DNA of 64,000 nt from Butyricimonas faecalis. GTDB lineage: Bacteria > Bacteroidota > Bacteroidia > Bacteroidales > Marinifilaceae. The position numbers and the translations under genes were made by a program. This document shows positions 35,077-43,556 of the stretch, piece after piece (within the stretch, counting starts at the first letter, position 1; each line of letters opens with the position of its first letter). The DNA lies in the NCBI RefSeq assembly GCF_003991565.1, contig NZ_CP032819.1:4464001-4528000 (forward strand). The letters run 5' to 3'. Under the pieces are notes generated by a model. It was given only the letters and a program-made list of their open reading frames with translations, had not been told where the DNA came from and ran no database searches.

Positions 35077-36225
35077 ATGAAGAAAAGATATAAGATACTT
35101 TTGACGGTTGTGGTGGTGCTAGGGATTGCTTATTTCTGCCTGCCTTATTATGCACGGCAGGCGTTGTTGTACTGGTACCCGTCGATAGATGATTTGTCAA
35201 TGTTTGACAAGCACACGGTGGGAAAGGCCGATACGTGTTGGACGTGGGGAATTGCCAAGGATTATAACACGTACGAGTTGAGCCCGGAGGATGATGCCTA
35301 CTTGAATGATTTTCGTACGGTTTCTTTTCTGGTAATTCAGAATGACAGTATCGTGTACGAGGAGTATCGGTCCGGTTGGAATGATACGAAGACATCCAAT
35401 ATATTTTCATCAACCAAGAGTATCGTGGGACTGTTAGTCGGTATTGCCTATGACGAGGGAAAGATTACCAGTTTGGATGATCCGGTGGGGAAATATATTC
35501 CGGAATTCAACGAAGGGGAAAAGAAAAATATCACGATCCGCAACCTGTTGACCATGAGTGGCGGGTTGAATTGGGATGAGGCTTACGCGTCGTTGTTTTC
35601 GGTTACCACGCACGGGTATTACGGGAACGATCTGTATGATTTAGTGACCACGTTGGATGTGATCGAGGAACCGGGAAAACAATTCTCGTACCGGAGCGGG
35701 GACACGCAGATTCTGGCTTTTGTCGTGGAGAAAGCAACCGGAAAGAGTATCAGTGACTACGCGGAAGAGAAGTTGTGGAAACCGATGCAAGCCGCTCAAG
35801 ATGCTTATTGGTTGCTGGATAAAAAGGACGGGGACGAGAAATCTTTCTGTTGTTTCCACACCACGGCGAGGGAAGTTGCCCGTTTTGCCCGTTTGATGTT
35901 GCATCATGGAAATTGGAACGGAAAACAGTTGGTTTCGGAAGAATATATCAACGAGGCCATGAGCCCGGCCGGATATCTGAAGGATGAGTGGGGAAAGGAT
36001 TCTCTGGATTATTACGGATTCCAGATTTGGATTATGAACTATAAAGGGCAACGAAACCCGTATTTTCGGGGAATGTTGGGGCAATACATTATTGCTATAC
36101 CCGAGAAGAATGCCATTATCGTTCGGCTTGGACATAAAAAAGACGAGAAACGTATTCGGGAGACCACCCGGGACGTGTATCGTTATATGGATATCGGGAC
36201 AAAAATATTGGATAGCAGAAAATAA
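35077..36225 (+). CDS. Serine hydrolase of the class C beta-lactamase family
   Basis: The 382-residue protein has an N-terminal membrane anchor or signal (about residues 7-25, LLTVVVVLGIAYFCLPYYA). The penicillin-recognising fold follows, with catalytic SSTKS (Ser-x-x-Lys near 110) and YRSGDTQ (Tyr-x-Ser near 207). It resembles 6-aminohexanoate-dimer hydrolase and esterase-type members more than true AmpC. The natural substrate (peptide, ester or amide) is unknown. The start at 35077 gives a normal leader; the longer frame begins within the previous gene. The IS element starts 51 bases after its stop. Confidence 0.85.
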   Translation: MKKRYKILLTVVVVLGIAYFCLPYYARQALLYWYPSIDDLSMFDKHTVGKADTCWTWGIAKDYNTYELSPEDDAYLNDFRTVSFLVIQNDSIVYEEYRSGWNDTKTSNIFSSTKSIVGLLVGIAYDEGKITSLDDPVGKYIPEFNEGEKKNITIRNLLTMSGGLNWDEAYASLFSVTTHGYYGNDLYDLVTTLDVIEEPGKQFSYRSGDTQILAFVVEKATGKSISDYAEEKLWKPMQAAQDAYWLLDKKDGDEKSFCCFHTTAREVARFARLMLHHGNWNGKQLVSEEYINEAMSPAGYLKDEWGKDSLDYYGFQIWIMNYKGQRNPYFRGMLGQYIIAIPEKNAIIVRLGHKKDEKRIRETTRDVYRYMDIGTKILDSRK

Positions 36226-36396
36226 GAGTGGTAGCTTGTTCATTGGTGTTTATGGAGAGAAGCTGCTGAGTTCTAGTGTAGTTTCCTGAAATTGGTTTAC
36301 TCGATTTGGCTTTCAATATTTTAACACTTTTCTTGCAAATAGTTATTTACTGTTACAAGTTTACTTTAAATAAATGCTAATTCCTAGAATTGTTTT

Positions 36397-36446
36397 ACTT
36401 TCTTTTTCCACACCCGGGGAATTCCCCGGGTGTGGAAAAAGAAAGT
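36397..36446. terminator. Perfect 50-bp palindrome inside the IS element
   Basis: Two 25-base arms (36397-36421 and 36422-36446) are perfectly complementary with no loop; the centre is GAATTC and the flanks include CCCGGG twice. The right side is followed by GTTTTTA, so on the plus strand it resembles a terminator that would block incoming transcription into the transposase genes from the left. Confidence 0.8.
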
Positions 36447-36450
36447 GTTT

Positions 36451-37287
36451 TTAAAACATGACCCTCGCGAATTTTTTCTTTTTATCGCGATGTGCCTGCT
36501 CGGGGACCATCCCTAGCACGGCCAAGTGAGGTCTTTTTTTGTTATAGACTTGAATGATCCTCTCGACGTGTTTCCTGGCGTCATTGATATCCTTCAACGA
36601 TATATCGTTCAGCCATTCTCTCTTTAAAACCCCGTTAACCCTCTCGGCGATAGCGTTATCATAGGGAGAACCGTCCCGTGTCATGCTGATACTGACGTGA
36701 TGTAACTTTAATATCCCCGTGTACACGGCAGAACAGTATTGCCCTCCCCTGTCGGAGTGGTGAATCAAGTTCTTGAACGAGTCGTTTTCACCGTTCTCCA
36801 GCGCGCGGTACAACGCTTTGACCGGTCCGTCCGAATCCAGGTTCGGGTGAACCTCCCATCCCATGATTTTCCTCGAGTAGGCGTCCGTCACCAGGGAAAG
36901 GTAAACGAAGCCTTTACCCGTGGAAAGGTAAGTGATATCGCTCACCCACACTTGATTGGCTCGTTCGATCTTGTAACCTTTCACCAGGTTCGGGTACTGC
37001 CTCCGCCAGGCACGAGAATCCGTGGTAATGACGCGATACTTCTTCATTTTCACCATCAGGTTATGACGGTGAAGTAAACGAAAAAGCCAGTCCCTGCCGA
37101 CTTCCAAACCGTTAGCGTTTAGCATCTTCCATAACTTGAGAACACCCAGGCGGGGCAGGTCACGGCGGATCTCTTCAACGATGGAGAGAACGTAACGCTC
37201 GCGTTCCTCCCCCTCGTTACTCGAGCGAAGGCTCTTGTAATAAGCCTGCTTGCTGTAACCAAGCGAGTTGCACAGGTATTCCGTCAT
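36451..37287 (-). CDS. IS3-family transposase OrfB (DDE integrase)
   Basis: The 278-residue protein has a small HTH-like N-terminus and the rve integrase core. The catalytic residues are visible: Asp in WVSDITYL (about 114), Asp in HHSDRGGQY (about 175), and Glu in the IAERVNGVLKREW region (about 210). It carries out cutting and joining of the IS ends. Its start overlaps the OrfA stop by ATGA, implying coupled translation rather than the usual programmed frameshift. Confidence 0.92.
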   Translation of the reverse strand: MTEYLCNSLGYSKQAYYKSLRSSNEGEERERYVLSIVEEIRRDLPRLGVLKLWKMLNANGLEVGRDWLFRLLHRHNLMVKMKKYRVITTDSRAWRRQYPNLVKGYKIERANQVWVSDITYLSTGKGFVYLSLVTDAYSRKIMGWEVHPNLDSDGPVKALYRALENGENDSFKNLIHHSDRGGQYCSAVYTGILKLHHVSISMTRDGSPYDNAIAERVNGVLKREWLNDISLKDINDARKHVERIIQVYNKKRPHLAVLGMVPEQAHRDKKKKFARVMF

Positions 37288-37712
37288 CGTTTTGCCCTCC
37301 CGCGCTTTTTGCCGTTCACCAATCCCGCTAATAGCATCTCCTCGTAGTTTTTTTTTACATCAACGTGAAGGCGGGTTTTAGCTAATTCCAGCATCAGCTC
37401 GTAAGCTTCTACAAGTACCTTTTGTTTCTCTACCTCTTCGCGTAAGCGTTCCAGTTCCTGCCGTTCCTTGTCTGTCATTGATAATAAAGTTTTAGGATTA
37501 TCTACCGGTAAAGATAAGCGTTTGTAACTTTCTTCAGACAGCACCCGGGATTTATATTTATTCAACCACCCCTGGAACGTGGAAGAACAAACATTATACT
37601 TGATTAATACTTCCGAGAAATCAAGTTCCTCGATCAAGCGATCGCGTACTGCCGACAATTTTACCCGTACTGGAAAATGACGACGTTTGATAATTTTTTC
37701 TAATTCTGACAT
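37284..37712 (-). CDS. IS3-family transposase OrfA (helix-turn-helix)
   Basis: The 142-residue basic protein starts with a Ser-Glu-Leu segment. It has an HTH-like region (FSEVLIKYNVCSSTFQGWLN, about residues 34-53) and a Leu/Glu-rich coiled coil (ELERLREEVEKQKVLVEAYE, about 88-107), as in IS3-family OrfA proteins that bind the IS ends and pair with OrfB. It ends in a basic tail GKKRGRAKR. Confidence 0.88.
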   Translation of the reverse strand: MSELEKIIKRRHFPVRVKLSAVRDRLIEELDFSEVLIKYNVCSSTFQGWLNKYKSRVLSEESYKRLSLPVDNPKTLLSMTDKERQELERLREEVEKQKVLVEAYELMLELAKTRLHVDVKKNYEEMLLAGLVNGKKRGRAKR

Positions 37713-37754
37713 TGGTTTACTCTGGTTTACAGTAAACTTTTTTCAGGGTAATAC

Positions 37755-38879
37755 ATGTCAATGAATTTCACCCGTGGTTTATTGGAAAAGAATACGAAGT
37801 TTTATCGGAATATTTATTCTTCCGTGAATCAACATAACCTAAATGGGTTGGTGAAAGACATGCAATCGTTCGTGAAATCAGCTTCCCGGACACTGACAAT
37901 TTTGACGGATAAGGATATTTACCGAGTTGATCCATTCGAATTTGCAGATTGGGAGATGAATAACGATCTTTTCTTTGTACCAATTGATGGAGATTTCCGC
38001 CCAAAGAATATGATGTTGTGGGAATATTGGGGTGTAGAGTTCTTGAATGTGAGCGGGAAAGTGTATCCAAGAAATTCATCATGGGGTAATTTGTATTACA
38101 ATTTTTACATGTATACTCCTGATTTGGCTGACTATGATGTAAGTCAGATGATTGTTTGCGGGACGTATTATTATGCCGTACCTTATGCTTTTGATGAGAA
38201 TAAGAATCGATTCCTTCAAGTAAATAGTCGTTATGATGGTTTCCTGCAATTTCGGGAGCAGAATCCGGGATTGTTGTTTGATGTAAATAACGTGGGTGCT
38301 TATGATGCAATATATATGGGAGAGGGTGAGAATGCCCAGTTAATGACTGTTTTCAAAGCAGAAAAAGGAGATGATTATTGGTTAGCAGCAATGCAGACTA
38401 AAGAGGAAGATACCGGAAGTAATTTGCCGAAAGGACGGTATGTTCTAACTAATTGTCCAGGAATAAATGAGGCTGTAGGTTTTGCCGCATCTCCAATCTC
38501 GACAGATTTTTATTATGCAACAAAAGATCAGATTTATACGATTGCCTTGGGAAATTCTCAGGATGTGATAGCGGAAAGCCGTTATATTGTGGATAAGGAG
38601 AGAGATGGGGAAATTACTTCTCTAACGATGTGGCGGGGGGAGTATGGACGGATGAACGTGAGTAGTGAAACAAGTACCACTGGAGTGACTACGCAAAATG
38701 CTCAATATCGAATGTTGATTATTACGACTTATAAAGAATCAACTGGGGAGGGGAAAGTGCTTACAATTCCAATTGTCAAACTGACGAGTGGGACTTTAGA
38801 ACCTAATCGTGATATTCACGGGAGATATGAAGGATTTGGCCGGATTACGAAAGTGGCCTATAATAAAGTGGGAAACTAA
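37755..38879 (+). pseudogene. 3' remnant of a SusCD-operon lipoprotein (PKD-like family) cut by the IS
   Basis: The open frame of 374 codons has no signal peptide or lipobox. It begins within what reads as the interior of a propeller-like domain (YRVDPFEFADWEMNNDLFF). The A of its ATG is the last base of the IS and the frame meets a TAA inside the IS just upstream, so the original N-terminal part is lost. The sequence resembles the C-terminal part of PKD-like lipoproteins found in SusC/SusD operons. The next two genes are in the same direction with gaps of 12 and 58 bases. Whether a protein is still made is unknown. Confidence 0.65.
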
Positions 38880-38891
38880 AATAAGTGATTT

Positions 38892-39893
38892 ATGAAAACA
38901 GTATTAAGAAATATAGGCTGTCTGTTATTACTGACAATGGGTTGGGTGGCTTGTAATGATGACGATGATAATATCGAGGTAGGGGTACGCCCGATTAACC
39001 CGGTTCGGGTGAGCGAAATTACCGGCTATAATGATCATTGGGGCGATTACACGTTGAAAATTCAATACGTGAATGATAAGTTGGAAAATATGAGTCGTTA
39101 TGATAAAAACGGTCACCGAAAAGGGGGACTTTCAGTGACGAAAGAACAAGGTGTTACTACCTATGCCGTGAATGATTACGTGTATAACGTGGATGCCGAT
39201 TCTATCGCTCGTTTGGATTTATCGCTGAAAGGAAAATATGGGGTTGGAAATTATTCTTTGGAAGATAGCATCCCTGTGATAGCAAGAACTTTGTACAAAG
39301 TGGATGTGACTCTTGATGAAGAGAGTATGGTTACACAGCAAGTATTTAGCTATTATATTCCTAAAACCGATTTTGGTTTAGGAGATGATTTTGATAATAC
39401 CTATACACTGGATTATAAGGAGACTTTTATTTATGAGTACGGAGAAGGTACTTCAATTGTAAATGTCCGTTCGTTTTATGATACGTTTGCTCCGGATGAT
39501 GCTAAAAATTATGAAACTCGTACACTTTATAAATATGAGTATGTGTATGATGGAAAGCGAATTATGACGAATCGAATTTACATGGTGAATAATCATAGCG
39601 AGTCAAGTTGGGATTTAATAAATGATCGTGTGTACACGTATTCTGGCAATAATTTGATTTCCGTGAAGGGGGACGGTTACTTGTTAGAAAAGAATTTCCG
39701 TGATGCCCGAACTTTGTCGTTGAATTTGAATGGAGAAACGACTTCTTACACGTTGGATGAATATGGCTTTCTGGTTAAAAGTGATAATGGTAAGGGAGGG
39801 GTGATAAACGTGACTTACGAACCCGGTAATGGGAATTTTTATCATTTGTATCGTTTGGATCGGGAACAAGAGGGTTTTCCGGTTATTAAATAG
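38892..39893 (+). CDS. Lipoprotein of unknown function, remnant SusCD operon
   Basis: The 333-residue product has a lipoprotein signal ending GWVAC (Cys about 21), followed by the acidic linker NDDDDN, as for surface-exposed lipoproteins of Bacteroidetes. The rest is beta-rich with weak YD-like units (YDKNGHRKGG, YDGKRIMTNRI, LDEYGFLVKSDN, VTYEPGNGN). I do not recognise a catalytic motif. It lies 12 bases after the truncated gene and 58 before the TlpA-like gene, fitting the tail of a SusC/SusD-type operon. Confidence 0.7.
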   Translation: MKTVLRNIGCLLLLTMGWVACNDDDDNIEVGVRPINPVRVSEITGYNDHWGDYTLKIQYVNDKLENMSRYDKNGHRKGGLSVTKEQGVTTYAVNDYVYNVDADSIARLDLSLKGKYGVGNYSLEDSIPVIARTLYKVDVTLDEESMVTQQVFSYYIPKTDFGLGDDFDNTYTLDYKETFIYEYGEGTSIVNVRSFYDTFAPDDAKNYETRTLYKYEYVYDGKRIMTNRIYMVNNHSESSWDLINDRVYTYSGNNLISVKGDGYLLEKNFRDARTLSLNLNGETTSYTLDEYGFLVKSDNGKGGVINVTYEPGNGNFYHLYRLDREQEGFPVIK

Positions 39894-39951
39894 TGATGCG
39901 TGTAGTTTAGAGGGGCTGCTTGCAGCTCCTCTTCTATTTTAAAAGAAAAAT

Positions 39952-40992
39952 ATGACGAATTGTTTAAGATGGTTGATTTTGTTCTTATTCTTAGGGAATG
40001 TTGTTCTTGCGGATGAGAATAAAGTGCGTTGTGTTGTTCATGGCAAGTTAGTTGGAATGGAAGTGGAGGATGTACTTTTGGTAGATGCCACATTGGATTC
40101 CCGTTATCATGGAACAAAAGTTGTTGTGAAGGATCATTGTTTTGAAGATGTGTTGGAATTACCACATGCGAAAGGGTATAAATTGATATTTGTAACCCGA
40201 AAACCATGGAAATGGTATACTGTTCCTTTCATTGCGGAAGACGGGGAAGTGGATATTACAGTGAATGTAGATAAGAATTACACGGTGAAAGGGGGAAAAT
40301 TTAATGAGAGATATCAAAAATACCGGGAATTGCAACGGCAGGAAATAGGTTGGAAACAATACTCTTTTATGCATAAATTCTGTGAGGGACAATGGGATGA
40401 GTTGTATCTTTTTCTAGTGATAGAAGAATTACAGCGGAGACAAACGTATCAGTCTGAATTAGATGAAGAATTAGAGCGTGCTTATCATGTTTTGGCAGAG
40501 AAATTTGTTTTTAGCGACTATACTCGTTTGGGGAGAATGTTAGTTGATGGTTTCCATAATATCAGACCTGGGGGACATTATGTCGACTTTGAGGCTCCCG
40601 ATCTTGAAGGATGTAAGGTGAAACTTTCGGATGTTATAAAAGGGAAAGTTGCTATTATTGATTTGTGGGCTTCTTGGTGCATGCCTTGTAGGGCAAAGGC
40701 CAAAGCGATGATCCCGCTTTACGAAAAGTATAAAGATCGCGGCTTTAAAATTGTTGGTGTAGCACGGGAATTTAAGAATACAGATCGCATGAAACAGGCG
40801 ATAAAGCAGGATGGCTATCCTTGGTTGCAACTAGTTGAATTGGATGATGGTTATCAAATATGGACTCGGTATATGTTAGGAAATGCCGGAGGCGGAGTGT
40901 TTGTGGTCGATAGGGATGGGAAAATTTTAGCCGTGAATCCGAAACCTGAAGAGGTGCAGAAAATTTTGGAGCAAAAATTAGGAGAGCAGTGA
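39952..40992 (+). CDS. TlpA-like thiol-disulfide oxidoreductase with N-terminal DUF4369-like domain
   Basis: The 346-residue protein has a signal peptide (MTNCLRWLILFLFLGNVVLA), a beta-rich N-terminal domain (about 25-130), a helical linker, and a thioredoxin-like domain with the active site WASWCMPCRAKAK near residue 240. The cis-Pro region is less clear (AGGGVFVVD). It would reduce or rearrange disulfides outside the cytoplasm. It is the last gene of the remnant operon, closed by a hairpin at 41006. Confidence 0.82.
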   Translation: MTNCLRWLILFLFLGNVVLADENKVRCVVHGKLVGMEVEDVLLVDATLDSRYHGTKVVVKDHCFEDVLELPHAKGYKLIFVTRKPWKWYTVPFIAEDGEVDITVNVDKNYTVKGGKFNERYQKYRELQRQEIGWKQYSFMHKFCEGQWDELYLFLVIEELQRRQTYQSELDEELERAYHVLAEKFVFSDYTRLGRMLVDGFHNIRPGGHYVDFEAPDLEGCKVKLSDVIKGKVAIIDLWASWCMPCRAKAKAMIPLYEKYKDRGFKIVGVAREFKNTDRMKQAIKQDGYPWLQLVELDDGYQIWTRYMLGNAGGGVFVVDRDGKILAVNPKPEEVQKILEQKLGEQ

Positions 40993-41005
40993 ATTTAATC
41001 CATGA

Positions 41006-41051
41006 ATAAAGCCGAATCATTCTTTATTAGTAGAAAAAGATTCGGCTTTAT
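41006..41051 (+). terminator. Hairpin terminator after the TlpA-like gene
   Basis: ATAAAGCCGAATC (41006-41018) pairs with GATTCGGCTTTAT (41039-41051). It is also placed to end the leftward gene whose stop is at 41072. Confidence 0.75.
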
Positions 41052-41071
41052 GATTTGATCGATATATGAGT

Positions 41072-41569
41072 TTATTTGTGTTTGTCACAGCCTCCGCATC
41101 CGGAGCATTCGTGATTTTCGTTTATAGTGGCCGGGTCGCCGTGTCCACCTCTTGGGCCGCCACGTCTGTCCATCATTTCTTTCCGGTGTTTCTCCATTTC
41201 TTGTTTTCTCTTTTCCTGATTGGTCAAGTAAGTTTTATATTGTTCTTCCGTTAAGATTTTCTTCAGAGAAAGGTTTTGCTGCTCTTCCATTTTTTTCATG
41301 TTGACCATCACGGAATCTCGTTGTCCTTGATATTTTTTCATGAGTTCGTCTCTCTGTTGGAAGTTTTTGGTAAACAAATCTTTCACCTGTTTTTCTTGTT
41401 GCTCGTTGAGCTTCAATTCAGTTTTCATTTGTTCAACCTGTCTTTTTACCATTTCTTCGGGGTTTCTGGGACCTCTTTGGCCGCGATGTTGTGGGCCGTG
41501 TTGTTGTGCGCTTAAACTTACCGTCATTAAAATGAATAATGACGAAATGATCAGGGTTACTGTTTTCAT
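41072..41569 (-). CDS. Periplasmic Spy/CpxP-like helical protein with Cys-rich tail
   Basis: The 165-residue protein has a signal peptide (MKTVTLIISSLFILMTVSLS) and a long helical middle of Lys, Glu and Gln with LNEQQEKQVKDLF and ILTEEQYKTYL, the LTxxQ-like pattern of Spy/CpxP chaperones and metal sensors. The tail has RGGPRGGHGDP, then HECSGCGGCDKHK: three Cys and two His in 13 residues, a probable metal site. In proteobacteria such proteins hold unfolded envelope proteins or sense zinc; the role here is inferred. It stands alone between convergent and divergent neighbours. Confidence 0.75.
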   Translation of the reverse strand: MKTVTLIISSLFILMTVSLSAQQHGPQHRGQRGPRNPEEMVKRQVEQMKTELKLNEQQEKQVKDLFTKNFQQRDELMKKYQGQRDSVMVNMKKMEEQQNLSLKKILTEEQYKTYLTNQEKRKQEMEKHRKEMMDRRGGPRGGHGDPATINENHECSGCGGCDKHK

Positions 41570-41703
41570 GTTTTTATTCTTTAATCGTTTATAATTACAT
41601 GGTATCTATATGGAGAATTCCATGCTTGTATTGAAATGTTTCTGATTCTAAGACAAAACGAAAATGAAAAGGTTTATTCTCATGATGAAAACAAAAGGGA
41701 TGT

Positions 41704-41789
41704 TTTGGTTTGGATTTATTACACGAAAATTCAATTTTTGGTTTGGATTTATTACAAATATTGATGTTATTTGGTTTGGTTTTGTTACA
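41704..41789 (+). repeat. Three 20-bp direct repeats spaced exactly 33 bp, over a promoter
   Basis: TTTGGTTTGGATTTATTACA at 41704-41723 and 41737-41756 is identical; TTTGGTTTGGTTTTGTTACA at 41770-41789 differs at two bases. Starts are 33 bp apart each time. The third copy contains the likely -33 box of the downstream ATPase gene. Confidence 0.9.
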
Positions 41790-41805
41790 AATGTATTTAT
41801 CTTTG
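41775..41805 (+). promoter_or_regulatory. Promoter of the first AAA_14/DUF4143 ATPase gene
   Basis: TTTG at 41775-41778 and TATCTTTG at 41798-41805 are separated by 19 bases, matching the Bacteroidetes promoter fully. The ATG follows at 41836. The -33 box lies inside the third 20-bp repeat. Confidence 0.65.
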
Positions 41806-41835
41806 TGCCGTAACTTATTTTAAAACAATGAATTT

Positions 41836-43173
41836 ATGATATATCGGTATGCACTGGCTTATTTGGAAACATGGAAAAAGAATCCTATGAGAAAACCTCT
41901 GATTTTACGTGGGGCGAGACAAGTAGGAAAGACTACTTTGGTGGAAAGTTTTGCCACGGGTTTTGATTGTTTTCTAAAGTTGAATTTGGATGAGGAAGAG
42001 GATCGTCAGTTATTTATTCAGTACCGGGAGATTCATAGGTTGATTGAAGCAATCTTTTTTTATTTGAAGAAGAGTCCTGTTGAGGGGGCCGTTTTGCTTT
42101 TTATTGATGAGATACAAAATTCGCCAGAGGCGGTGGCTATGCTTCGTTATTTCTATGAAAAACGACCTGATATATACGTTATTGCGGCTGGTTCTTTATT
42201 AGAAAATGTTATCGATCGGAAAATATCTTTTCCGGTGGGGCGTGTGGAATATATGGCATTACATCCTTGTTCTTTTTTGGAATATTTGAATGGAATAGGT
42301 GAAGATTTTGATAGACAAGCTATTGAAAACTTGAAAGCAGATGCAATTCATGATCGGCTAATGTATGAGTTCCGCAAATATTGTATTGTGGGAGGGATGC
42401 CTGAGGCAATTAAAATGTATGCTCAAACAAGGGATTTACTTTCACTCGATACTGTTTATGATAGTTTAATAACTTCATATAGCGATGATGTGGAAAAATA
42501 TTCTCCGAATGACACGCAAACTAAAATAATGAGACATATACTGGAAGTTGGATGGCAAAAGGGAGGAGAAACAATTACTTTTGAACGGTTCGGTGGATCG
42601 GAATATCGTTCGAGAGAAGTCGGCGAGGCATTTCGTACGATTCAGAAAGCGATGTTATTAGAATTGGTTTATCCCACGTTGAATAATCGACTGCCTCTGG
42701 AGGCACAATTGAGTCGTCGGCCTAAATTAATTTGGTTGGATACCGGATTGATGAATTATAAGGCTGAAGTTCGAGAGGAAGTGTTCTCTGTTTCAGATAT
42801 TTCGGATGCCTATCGGGGGTATGTGGCAGAGCATATTGTGGCTCAGGAATTGTTGGCACATACGACAAAAGTATCCGAACGGCGTTATTATTGGGTTGGT
42901 AATAAAAGGAATTCAATGGCTGAAGTTGATTTTGTATGGAAACGACAGCCTTATGTGCTACCTGTTGAAGTGAAAACTGGAACGAACGCCCATCTTCGTT
43001 CGCTTCATATTTTTATGTCTGACGCTCCACACGATTTAGCGATCAGGGTTTGGAGTGGTCGAATGAGTGTGGACGAAGTAAAAGAGTCTGGTACGGGCAA
43101 AGTATTTAGGTTGCTTAATATTCCGTATTATTATGTGGGTGTCTTGGATAAAATTTTGGATGGTATGTCATGA
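41836..43173 (+). CDS. AAA_14 / DUF4143 family ATPase
   Basis: The 445-residue protein has Walker A GARQVGKTTLV (about residues 25-35), Walker B LLFIDEIQNSP (about 89-99) and the sensor AAGSLLEN. The DUF4143 C-terminal part includes a PD-(D/E)xK-like segment with AEVDFVW, then VEVKTG near 378. These cytoplasmic proteins are frequent in Bacteroidetes accessory DNA and often occur in several copies; their role is unproven (a defence-like or mobile gene role has been suggested for related groups). It is controlled by the promoter with three 33-bp repeats. Confidence 0.85.
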   Translation: MIYRYALAYLETWKKNPMRKPLILRGARQVGKTTLVESFATGFDCFLKLNLDEEEDRQLFIQYREIHRLIEAIFFYLKKSPVEGAVLLFIDEIQNSPEAVAMLRYFYEKRPDIYVIAAGSLLENVIDRKISFPVGRVEYMALHPCSFLEYLNGIGEDFDRQAIENLKADAIHDRLMYEFRKYCIVGGMPEAIKMYAQTRDLLSLDTVYDSLITSYSDDVEKYSPNDTQTKIMRHILEVGWQKGGETITFERFGGSEYRSREVGEAFRTIQKAMLLELVYPTLNNRLPLEAQLSRRPKLIWLDTGLMNYKAEVREEVFSVSDISDAYRGYVAEHIVAQELLAHTTKVSERRYYWVGNKRNSMAEVDFVWKRQPYVLPVEVKTGTNAHLRSLHIFMSDAPHDLAIRVWSGRMSVDEVKESGTGKVFRLLNIPYYYVGVLDKILDGMS

Positions 43174-43329
43174 TAAACATTGTATAAGTGTGATAAGCGA
43201 TGCTCTTGGTCACGATTCTGAAAAGGCCATTCTCATTTACGGTCTACACTTGATTCATCAGTGGTGGATGATGCCAATAGTGAGATTTTGGTTGCGTTAG
43301 GAGAATGGTAGTTTGCCTTGTCTGCTATT

Positions 43330-43360
43330 GACGAAAACTGTGTAAATACACAAAAATTGT
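43330..43360 (+). repeat. 31-bp direct repeat, first copy
   Basis: It is identical to 43526-43556. The core TGTGTA-AA-TACACA is an inverted repeat with 6-bp arms. Confidence 0.9.
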
Positions 43361-43366
43361 CTTCAG

Positions 43367-43405
43367 AGGCTCTCCAAGCATTGACACTTGGTGAGCCTTT
43401 TTGTT
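43367..43405 (+). terminator. Hairpin with T-run between the ATPase genes
   Basis: AGGCTCTCCAAG (43367-43378) pairs with CTTGGTGAGCCT (43387-43398) with one mismatch and is followed by TTTTGTTTT. It may end the first ATPase transcript or act as an attenuator. Confidence 0.7.
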
Positions 43406-43525
43406 TTATGGATATTAGCGTGTCATCAAGCATAAACAATTGATTAAAATTGTTTTGAACAGATTTGAATAAGTGTGTTTTTCAAGATTATTGCTTGTTT
43501 TATAATTAAAAGCGCTATCTTCGTA

Positions 43526-43556
43526 GACGAAAACTGTGTAAATACACAAAAATTGT
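43526..43556 (+). repeat. 31-bp direct repeat, second copy, before the second ATPase gene
   Basis: It is the exact copy of 43330-43360, ending 6 bases before the ATG at 43563, so it would form the leader of that mRNA if the TATCTTCG box at 43516 is the promoter. Confidence 0.9.

Larger units (their letters stand above)
36277..37755 (-). mobile_element. IS3-family insertion sequence
   Basis: The element is 1479 bp with two overlapping transposase genes read leftward. The ends are inverted: left TGTAGTTTCCTGAAATTGG and right (complement) TGTATTACCCTGAAAAAAG, both continuing GTTTACT, with 19 of the first 25 bases alike. No target duplication is visible (left flank ends CTAG, right flank begins TGTC), which suggests loss of adjacent DNA after insertion. 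Several GTTTAC motifs lie near both ends. Confidence 0.85.

Noticed and set aside
36397..36446. Replication origin or recombination site from the perfect palindrome
   Set aside because: It lies inside the IS between the transposase stop and the left end; a terminator or IS-related role is simpler.
37755..38879. Intact cytoplasmic gene starting at the ATG at 37755
   Set aside because: The start codon spans the IS junction, the product lacks the expected signal, and it resembles an internal part of a larger lipoprotein.
41704..41789. CRISPR-like array
   Set aside because: Only three copies, spacers of 13 bases, no cas genes, and the third copy forms part of a promoter.
43233..43439. Leftward ORF of 68 codons
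   Set aside because: It crosses the 31-bp repeat and the hairpin and looks like no protein; probably chance.
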